Shown piece after piece: positions 56,780-64,000 of a stretch of 64,000 nucleotides of DNA (positions are counted from its first letter, which is position 1; each line of letters begins with the position of its first letter). The DNA is from Margaritifera margaritifera (lineage: Eukaryota; Mollusca; Bivalvia; Unionida; Margaritiferidae). The stretch covers positions 806,001-870,000 of the forward strand of contig JAQPZY010001670.1 in assembly GCA_029931535.1 (NCBI GenBank), given 5' to 3'. A model generated the notes under the pieces. That model was not told the origin of the DNA. It searched no databases and was given only the letters and a program-made list of their open reading frames with translations. The position numbers were made by a program, and so were the translations under genes.

Positions 56780-57094
56780 TTCATTTACTAAACAAAATTC
56801 TTTCTCCTTTTAATACATTTCCCAATCACATTAACATTAGGAGAATATGTAATAGAAGGAGGGAATGCTGAGTATCCTACCTTGACCACTGGCACCTTTT
56901 GAGGGAAGAATGGCTGGAATCCCTATATGAGAGCAAGCCTGCTCTCCTAACTTGAGAGCAGCGCAACCCACAGTCATGTGATTCATGACAACTATACATG
57001 GCTAAGAAGAAAGTTAATGAGCTCTTCTTACTGATAAATGTTCCAGGCGAATACAGTGGAAGAGCTAAACTATTGCCTGTGAGGAGGTTGTGCT

Positions 57095-57185
57095 GACATT
57101 AACTGGGTCTGGTGGTCATCTGGGCAGTAGCCACAGGACCCACCAGATTCAAATCTTGTCTCTGCGATGCTAGATCATGGAGATA
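57095..57185 (-). pseudogene. DIRS recombinase C-terminal tail
   Basis: The minus strand reads RQDLNLVGPVATAQM shortly before a stop. In DIRS recombinases, a DL..LGPVVAAQ-like sequence closes the protein. The catalytic HxxR and nucleophile Tyr region that should precede it cannot be identified with certainty between this tail and the repeat array. Confidence 0.5.
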
Positions 57186-57380
57186 AAAACTCAAGGATGA
57201 CTGTGCATGCCGGCCAATAACTTTTAATGTCTTGGATCAAACATTACATTAGAAAGTGAGGTTCATAGAAATAGCTCTATTTTCATAAGCTGAAATCTTC
57301 ATGAGGTTACTATGATCTTCTTGAGACTTTGATACCTCAGAGTGCACTAAGTATATAACCCACTTCAGCCACGATGATAG

Positions 57381-58100
57381 GGCTTGAGGGTTAATATACT
57401 CTTTCGCAGTTTTCACTGGAAGAAAGAGATGTTTTCATGTTCCATGACTTTTCTCTGTGCACTTGAAGTAAGGCTTGAGGGTTAATATACTCTTTCGCAG
57501 TTTTCACTGGAAGAAAGAGATGTTTTCGTGTTCCATGACTTTTCTCTGTGCACTTGAAGTAAGGCTTGAGGGTTAATATACTCTTTCGCAGTTTTCACTG
57601 GAAGAAAGAGATGTTTTCATGTTCCATGACTTTTCTCTGCGCACTTGAAGTAGGGCTTGAGGGTTAATATACTCTTTCGCAGTTTTCACTGGAAGAAAGA
57701 GATGTTTTCGTGTTCCATGACTTTTCTCTGTGCACTTGAAGTAGGGCTTGAGGGTTAATATACTCTTTCGCAGTTTTCACTGGAAGAAAGAGATGTTTTC
57801 GTGTTCCATGACTTTTCTCTGTGCACTTGAAGTAGGGCTTGAGGGTTAATATACTCTTTCGCAGTTTTCACTGGAAGAAAGAGATGTTTTCGTGTTCCAC
57901 GACTTTTCTCTGTGCACTTGAAGTAAGGCTTGAGGGTTAATATACTCTTTCGCAGTTTTCACTGGAAGAAAGAGATGTTTTCGTGTTCCATGACTTTTCT
58001 CTGTGCACTTGAAGTAAGGCTTGAGGGTTAATATACTCTTTCGCAGTTTTCACTGGAAGAAAGAGATGTTTTCGTGTTCCATGACTTTTCTCTGTGCACT
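57381..58100. repeat. Minisatellite, 91-bp unit, eight copies, derived from DIRS recombinase
   Basis: GGCTTGAGGGTTAATATACT starts each unit at 57381, 57472, 57563, 57654, 57745, 57836, 57927 and 58018, an exact 91-bp spacing with only a handful of substitutions. On the minus strand the unit encodes KSHGTRKHLFLPVKTAKEYI, part of the recombinase domain just C-terminal to the ALKHYF block. Since 91 is not a multiple of three, each unit shifts the frame, so the array cannot encode a functional enzyme. Confidence 0.95.
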
Positions 58101-58247
58101 TGAAGTAATGCTTGAGGGCATGGACCGGGTCTTGCATGGTTGCTTCTCTTGAAGTAATGCTTGAGGGCATGGACCGGGTCTTGCATGGTTGCTTCTCTTG
58201 AAGTAATGCTTGAGGGCATGGACCGGGTCTTGCATGGTTGCTTCTCT
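58101..58247. repeat. Minisatellite, 49-bp unit, three copies, derived from DIRS recombinase
   Basis: Units start TGAAGTAATGCTTGAGGGCA at 58101, 58150 and 58199 and are essentially identical. On the minus strand the unit encodes REATMQDPVHALKHYF, the recombinase segment preceding the 91-bp unit. The two arrays are contiguous and in the order of the parent gene. Confidence 0.95.
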
Positions 58248-58472
58248 TGATGTCTCTATTAATGAGAGAGAGCATATGATGATTCTCTGATTGCCTGCTG
58301 ATGGCAGAATATTCTTAGCTACAAAGCATAGCTGCATCAATATGACCACGAAACCATTCAATCTGAACTGGAGATATTTTGGGTCCATGGAAAGGGCATG
58401 TAACTCGTTCACCCTGCATGCTGAAGCTAAGGCTGTCAGAAAGCATGTCTTGTATGATAGTGGCTTCAGCAA
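58199..58472 (-). pseudogene. DIRS tyrosine recombinase, start of catalytic domain
   Basis: The minus-strand frame from the methionine at 58472 reads PLSYKTCFLTALASACRVNE and LHALSMDP, then VVILMQLCFVAKNILP, and continues into DPVHALKHYF. ALAS.cRv.ELHALS is the box I region of tyrosine recombinases in DIRS elements, with R20 as the first catalytic arginine. The frame enters the 49-bp repeats and is lost there. The N-terminal domain lies 1.4 kb upstream because of an insertion. Confidence 0.8.
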
Positions 58473-58499
58473 GGTTCTGGCTAAAGGCTCAAATTGATT

Positions 58500-59900
58500 T
58501 CAACTGAGCCATGTCAAAACCCATGAGAGGTTCCATTTAGGAAAAAGGGTGAGGGAATTTAGCCGTTTTCAAGTAAAATTTGACTAGCAGGTCTGATAGA
58601 TCTTTATCATGACCAATATCCCCTTTGTCATAATGCATACCTGCCATATTCCCAGACAGTGTTGGGGGAAGTTTTGAGGACTAAAAAGGTGTGTTTGAAG
58701 TTTCCAAAGGGGCTAAGTGCATGTGACCTAAAAAAACGACGTCAAATTGAGAATAAGTTATGTTTTCATATAAGCCTATATAAAATGACTGAAAATTCAA
58801 ATTTGATTAAAAAAAAGGAAATAACATGCTTTCTTTGAATTTTAAGCATTTAATATACTTACAAACCAAAAATAGTTGGTAGACTTAGCATTGTCCAATA
58901 TCATCACCACACACGTGCCCCCACTCACATAAACACATCCACACAGACATTAAATAAAAAAATATATACTCAGTTTCTGTCTTTAAAATCCTTTGGACAG
59001 TGGAATATTTTCTTAATTAGATGCAGTCTTTGCTGCTTTCAATAGTTCAGTGGTGTGTTTGTGTGTGTGTGTGTGAAGGTAATACAAATGTTATTCATGT
59101 TCATCTTGGCACCCATTTGAGACCAGACGGTGCTGTTGTTAAAACTTCCCCAAAGATCTTGTTGAATTTTCTCAGCATAGAAAATGATCTTTCTGCATCT
59201 GCATTGCTGTGAGAGAGTGGCAAACATGCTGGGTGGTGTTGCTATCTTGATGGATGTTGTACACTCCAGAATGACTAATGTCAATATGGTGTTTGCAGTG
59301 TGTGCACAAAAATAAAATGCTCCCTCTTTCTACTGTGCTTCACAAAGTCAAATTCCATTAAGGAGTTCTGAAATTAAGTTTTGCTGGGCTTTGCTTGCTT
59401 TGCAGAGTGCTCATCTTTTACTTAATCATGGCTGCATTTCAACATTTTGCTGTAAAAAAGAAAGAACCAAACTTGTACACTATTCCGTATACCAAAATAA
59501 TTCTGTTTTTCATTTTATATAGTGAGTAAAATCTGACTTCAAAGAAACATTGCTGCTGAGCACAAACCTGCCAATAATCTATAATAATGATGGATTAAAC
59601 ATTCTCATTCAAGACAATGATGTGTAATAACTTTTGTTCTTCAACACACATCTCTATGACTGTACTCAACTCAAATGAATTGGGATGTTCCACTTAATGT
59701 ATTGTACCTATGCAAATTAGCCTAATGGGCTCTCCCACAGCAGTGTTCAAAGGACTTGACATGGCATCATCCTAGCTATTCTCAACCAATTAAGTAATAA
59801 GGGAAATGGTGGTTGTTTATCTCTTACCACTTTACCTTTTAACTGACTCAATGATAAACTGCCCCAAGGATAGTTTTTACATGGGCTCTAAGCAGGACTG
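58500..59900. mobile_element. Insertion between the two recombinase domains
   Basis: About 1.4 kb separating the recombinase N-terminal domain (59918-60240) from the catalytic domain (58472 downward). It contains a hAT transposase fragment (59090-59300) and a (GT)n tract (about 59053-59075). Exact ends are not resolved; CAGTGTTGGGGGAAG at about 58658 could be one terminus. Confidence 0.5.
59090..59300 (-). pseudogene. hAT transposase C-terminal fragment inside the DIRS element
   Basis: The minus strand encodes LSHSNADAERSFSMLRKFNK followed by IFGEVLTTAPSGLKW and a stop. SHSNADAER.FSmlRK is the hATC core. Sequence upstream is frameshifted (TLVILECTTSIKIATPPSMF). It differs from the other two hATC fragments in this window. 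Confidence 0.75.
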
Positions 59901-59917
59901 TTAACTGTTTATACAAA

Positions 59918-60240
59918 CTACATGCTTTGGACATTTATGGTGGTGGACAACACAGTTTTTTTTTCTTCTTTCCCTAAGATTATTGAAAATTGTGTTTTTA
60001 AAAAAATGACCGCGATGTGGGTTTGGGAGTAAACAATCATGTTTTTTGCACGACTCGTGCTATGGTAGGTATGATGATGCCTGAAAGTGTCAGAAATCAT
60101 GAAGCAATAACCTTTGATGGTAACCAGGAATAACTTTTTCTCCTCAAACAGCCAGAGAAAGAAATCAGCCAGCTGTGTGATGTTGTTGACTTGGCAACAG
60201 TCCCTGAACACATGCCACTTTCCCTCTTACTGTTTCAAAA
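59918..60240 (-). pseudogene. DIRS tyrosine recombinase, N-terminal SAM-like domain
   Basis: The minus strand gives KWHVFRDCCQVNNITQLADF, then FLWLFEEKKLFLVTIKGYCF and MISDTFRHH. The pattern (kW..F..wC......v.dfl.fLfe.k.ls..TIkGYrsais) is the core-binding domain of DIRS/retroviral-like tyrosine recombinases. It runs on after a stop from the RNase H-proximal frame. Confidence 0.7.
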
Positions 60241-60429
60241 TGGAGAGCCTTCTAGCTCACAAGATTCTCTCCACAATCAAAGGCTGAAATTCCTTTCTTT
60301 ACAGAGTTTTTACTGACAAAAGCCAGGCATGAAGAAGGTGCCGGTCTGGACATGGATGAAATAACTGTGACTACAGCTGTTTGAGTAGGTTCGGCTTCTC
60401 TGGGATTTTCCTGGGCATGTCAATTGCTA

Positions 60430-61320
60430 GATCAAATAGATCACTGACCAGGACTTGTCGAATCTGAGGGGGACTATAGGAATCAGTTTATAGTTCTGAT
60501 CTCTCAATTTCTGTATTATTTTCAGTACTAAGACCATATTTGTGTGTGTGTGTGTGGGGGGGGGGGGGGTAAGTGAAGGCCAAAAACTCCTCAAAACTAA
60601 TTGGTAGTGCATCCACAGCCCAGACTTCTGGGTCTGGAACCAGAGAGACAAAGGTGGGCAGTTTGTAGTTCCACATTGTCACAAAAAGGTCTATCATCAG
60701 ACACTCCCAAAGCATGCAGATCGAATGAAAGATTGATTGATGAATGGACCATTCAGTATGAAGGATCTGGTCCTTTCTTGACAGAGGGTAGGCCAGGACA
60801 CTGAGTCTGCCAGAATTATATTTAGTTGGAAGCACCAGCACAGAAACTTCCAAACCAGAATGCATAGGTTGGGTGATTTTGTAACCCCCCTCCCCCCATT
60901 TGAGCAGGTAGGCTGCAATCACCAAGTTGTCTTTCTTGTAGATGTGGTCATTCCAGACATGAAAAACTTTGATTATAGTCTTCACTTCAAGAGGGCTGAT
61001 ATGAATAGGTAATTCCTCTCGTTACCCCACATGCCAATGACCATGTCGAAGCATGGCAACAGGTGGACTCCCCAACCGTACAAACTGGTGCCTGTACATA
61101 TTGTAGTTTCCCATTACGGCTTTTCCAGAGGGATTCCTGCCATAAGCCAATCTTTGTTGCACTACTGACACAGGAACAATACTACTTTGGCTTTGATCCT
61201 GACTTTGTCTGACTTTGTGATTGAGCAGACCAGAAAAGGGATGCCACTGGGTGCCATCTGCCGAGGGGCACAGGAAAAGGCAGTCAATTAGAATCAGATC
61301 CAATGCTGCATTGAGCAAGC
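60430..61320 (-). pseudogene. DIRS RNase H and downstream region
   Basis: Blocks on the minus strand are LLNHKVRQSQDQSQSS and QRLAYGRNPSGKAVMGNY (about 61130-61230). These are followed in another frame by a YTDASLYGWGVHL-type RNase H motif (about 61060-61095). Then come VFHVWNDHIYKKDNLVIAAY, HTEWSIHQSIFHSICMLWEC and NYKLPTFVSLVPDPEVWAVD (about 60650-60960). These are in the right order for DIRS pol after the RT. G/C runs (60555-60569, 60886-60897) and frameshifts break the frame. Confidence 0.75.
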
Positions 61321-62070
61321 CAAGAAGTTGAAGGAACTCTCTTGCTGTAATCTACTCCTTGTTGGATATTGACTCTGCAAATTCAATAATGCATAACATG
61401 CATACATGAGGAAGATCATGATGTTGAGATTTGTGATAAACTCCCTGACTGGATGGACAAAACACTGTGATGGGTCAAGATCAGACTTTTCCCAGTTCAC
61501 TAAAAAACCTAAGTAACCTAAAAGGGACAGGAGATCATTCCGGCTGTTCACCGGAATAGAACATACCATGTGTTTGGAGGATATTGTCCAGATATGCCGC
61601 AGTTGCTGTAGACGAAGTTGACCCGAACAGGGTGACGATGCAGTTGATAAAATAACTCCAATGGACTTATGTTGTGACCAAAAGGGAGTGTATCAAAAAA
61701 CTGAAGGAACTTGTGCATGGCCAGGTGAATAGGGATGTGAAAATATGCAAAGTTGTCCATTTTAATGGAAAGTCTGATTGATTGACCTGTTTCCATCTTG
61801 AACTTCGGCGCAGCAATGTATTTGTGGTGACAACTGAGGTTAATGATTAGCCTAAGCTTTCCATTGGAAAAAAACTCCAGAGAGTTCAGTTTCTGAATAA
61901 TGTAGACTGCCCACTTGTCGAGTAATGACTTAATCTCCTTCTGCACAATTTCAGCTGTCTCTAAATCTGACAGTACATCCATCATGAAAAAGGAAGACAA
62001 AAGGGGAGGGGACTGGATAAATTAAATCTGAAGCCTCTCCGAAACAACTGGGATCGCCCAATCACTCTGT
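61290..62070 (-). pseudogene. DIRS reverse transcriptase
   Basis: Blocks in order on the minus strand are: ARLTYFHRVIG and RRGFRFNLSSPLPF (about 62010-62090); KEIKSLLDKWAV; FFSNGKLRLIINLSCHHKYI (about 61820-61880); DNFAYFHIPIHLAMHKFLQF (about 61700-61755); and LPFGHNISP. The catalytic box, in a shifted frame at about 61586-61600, reads AYLDNILQTH, where the family has YLDD. Then come LLSLLGYLGFLVNWEKSDLD (about 61480-61540) and PSQCFVHPVREF. Multiple frameshifts and the altered second aspartate make it inactive. Confidence 0.8.
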
Positions 62071-62079
62071 GAAAATAGG

Positions 62080-64000
62080 TCAATCTAGCACTTATGGAAA
62101 TGAAGGAGCCTGGTGCTGGGTGGTTGGGGTGGTGATTCAACAGCAGTTGCTAGGAGGCTTGGGGAACAAGAAATCTTGTTTCTTATCCTCTTTATTAAAC
62201 TGCCTTCTAAATTGAGCTGATTCTCTCCTGAAATTTGACTGAGGTTGAAACTTGCTGTTGCTAGGCAGTATTCAATCTCTTATCTCTTTGTCAATGATCA
62301 TATCTCCTTTTAAGCTGAGATTGATTTGGCCTGAATGTCTGGAGTAGACATGGCCAGTTGGATGGGCAGTTCCTGTGCTGCCTGCTTCCTCACTTCCTCT
62401 ATCCTACTGCCAAATATTAACAGCAACCTAAAGGGTGTTGCATGGAGTGCTGATGGATGATGCAGCTTGACTGATGACAAGCAAAGACAGGTGTCTTATC
62501 TATGTTGGCTGAGGTTGTCACAGTGTTAGCCATGTAATGGTGTGCACACTGTTAATGACCTTGGTGATTCTAGCTGTGGATTCCCAGGCATGATCACTGT
62601 CTGCTTTTTTGGCAAGCTGAAAATAGCAAGTGATGCTAGATCCAACAATGAAGATGTTGCCACGATATTACGAATGACCTTCGAGGTGACATGAAAGACA
62701 GTCTTGTCCACCTTGTAGAATAGCATGGTAGTCATATTTACCACCACAATGTTCTTATCTAGTGTCAGAGGCTCAGTGGAAAATGTATCTGAATGCATTC
62801 TATACCAGTGTGACAAAAAAAGAGCCCCTTGAACTTGATTTTCTGAGAAAAATGCTTTAGAATTTCCTGGCGCATGGATTTTATCTGACAGATAGTCTGA
62901 AATTTATTTTATTTTCCCCCAACTATGGCAGTAGGCATAAGGAGGGATGTTCCAGGTCTACTGACACCATGACCTTATAGGTCCAGTTCACAGCTGGTGG
63001 TGGCGGGCTTTCAGAAGCAAGCAACATCCAGTATATTTCTTTGAATGCTGCTTTGAAACTTGATCTGTTCCACAGTTGGATCTAAGTGTGTTAAGGAATC
63101 AAGGTTATCTCCACACTCGCTGTGTGGGTCATCCTCATCCCTATGTCCCCTTCTGTGTAAAACATCTCTACTGGCATGGATGATACATTACCATTGTCCT
63201 TAATTGTATCATGGTATCGCTCCAAAAGATAAGCCATAAATACATGACTTGCTGGTCAAGCTGGCCAAACAAGTTTTGCTGGGATGGATGGCCAGAACGT
63301 ATGATGGCTGGCTATCTGGCTGGTCAGTTGGACAGACAGTTCTGAAAGTGCAGAAAGCATGTGCAATGGACTGATCAATCAGTCTGATCCCTGTATGGTT
63401 CCACATACCATGGCACTATCAGCTGGTATGTGGCATGGTTTTCAGAGGTGATGGTTCTCCGGTTATGGGACAATAGGTACGGTTGGCTTGACAGCTGGAC
63501 TGGCTGATCAGCAGTCGCAATGGTGTCAAACGGCATGAAAGAATGTGTAATGGATCATCAAGATCCAATAAAACCCCCATGCACCCTGACTTACAGGCCC
63601 AAAGGTAATGCTCAGACATGTGGGGGGACTTACACCCACTGGGCTGCATAGATATGGGGGGACACTACCCCATAAACTCCAAATTATCCATGAAGGTTTG
63701 TGACGAATGTATGGAAAAAAATTGTCCTGAATTTAGCAACTGCATCATCCCTTCCTGTACTAGTCAACAAATCTGCAGCTCAGACAGCATCTGGGAAGAA
63801 TTTGAGGCCAGCAAGTCTGCAACCCCTTGTTCATCCAATTCGACTGATGTGATCATTACAGTGGGCATCATACGTCTAATTTTGAAGCGGGGGATGAACC
63901 ATTGTGATGTCCCCCACTATGCTTGCAATTGATGCTGTCTTCTGGTGAAGGCTCAAGACATCACACTGCTTCATATGAGACTTCACCCCAGTTATTTTTA
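62080..64000 (-). pseudogene. Region upstream of DIRS RT, probable gag-like remnant
   Basis: By position this should hold the first ORF of the element. Frames are short and broken (for example 62526-62816, 63209-63406 and 63419-63649). No motif can be named with confidence, though several frames contain Cys/His-bearing stretches near 63420-63900. The assignment rests on context alone, and the plus-strand 104-codon frame at 63618-63932 is probably a shadow. Confidence 0.4.

Larger units (their letters stand above)
56534..64000 (-). mobile_element. DIRS-type (tyrosine-recombinase) retrotransposon, incomplete at window edge
   Basis: On the minus strand, from the right edge leftward, the order is: a decayed gag-like region (64000 to about 62080), reverse transcriptase and RNase H (about 62070-60430), then a tyrosine recombinase (60240-57100). 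This order with a recombinase in place of a DDE integrase is diagnostic of DIRS elements. The coding parts carry many frameshifts and stops. The recombinase is additionally interrupted by a hAT fragment and expanded into minisatellites. An inverted repeat (56534-56565 with 56748-56779) may mark the left terminus. The 5' end lies beyond 64000. Confidence 0.8.

Noticed and set aside
57937..58275. 112-codon minus-strand frame of repeated peptide
   Set aside because: Artefact of the amplified recombinase segments; the 91-bp and 49-bp units shift the frame.
63618..63932. Cys-rich 104-codon plus-strand frame at the window edge
   Set aside because: It lies opposite the presumed DIRS first ORF, has no known domain and no exon signals. 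Kept as a probable shadow, though the window edge limits certainty.

Overview
The window is AT-rich, intron-bearing animal DNA with no bacterial-style gene packing. It is dominated by transposable elements and minisatellites. Several signals point to a mollusc, probably a bivalve: Helentron-like (HINE or pearl-type) elements with tandem-repeat cores, tRNA-derived SINEs with a 3' body I associate with mollusc genomes, and remnants of DIRS, Penelope-like, Ty3/Gypsy, non-LTR, hAT and pogo elements. The species cannot be fixed from the sequence alone.

Only one host gene can be supported. It lies on the minus strand between 37342 and 20735 and has four coding exons (37320-37342, 33415-33504, 29856-29895, 20735-21139) with matching phases and consensus splice signals. 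They encode a 185-residue protein with a basic serine/aspartate-rich N-terminus, a cysteine-rich middle and a charged C-terminal helix. I do not firmly recognise it. Its 16.6-kb span is almost all transposon-filled intron. Intron 3 carries an antisense hAT transposon of about 7.3 kb that itself contains a nested TA-flanked TIR element. Intron 2 carries 36-bp and 50-bp minisatellites. Intron 1 carries a hAT MITE, a hAT fragment and two related tRNA-Thr-like SINEs.

Left of the gene (1-20490) are: a pogo-like element whose transposase has lost its catalytic core (374-1811); a HINE copy (2400-3760); a LINE 3' end (5234-5885); a Penelope GIY-YIG fragment (9236-9445); a 53-bp minisatellite (11067-11412); a decayed LINE with endonuclease and start of reverse transcriptase (11484-13620); and two more HINE copies, one of them split by a 1.25-kb insertion.

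Right of the gene (37500-56500) are: a HINE copy ending in an inverted junction (38405-39197); a Ty3/Gypsy integrase fragment (39203-40840) whose 3' end is duplicated; a 1.85-kb 48-bp minisatellite (42299-44150); another HINE copy (46614-47779); a 120-bp array; a SINE; and smaller arrays.

The right end (56534-64000) is a large minus-strand DIRS-type tyrosine-recombinase retrotransposon that runs off the window. Its recombinase coding region has been amplified into a compound minisatellite (91-bp x 8 next to 49-bp x 3) and is interrupted by a hAT fragment. The most noteworthy items are the four-exon gene, the minisatellite born inside the DIRS recombinase, the nested hAT in the intron, and the HINE family with arrays of YY1-like motifs.
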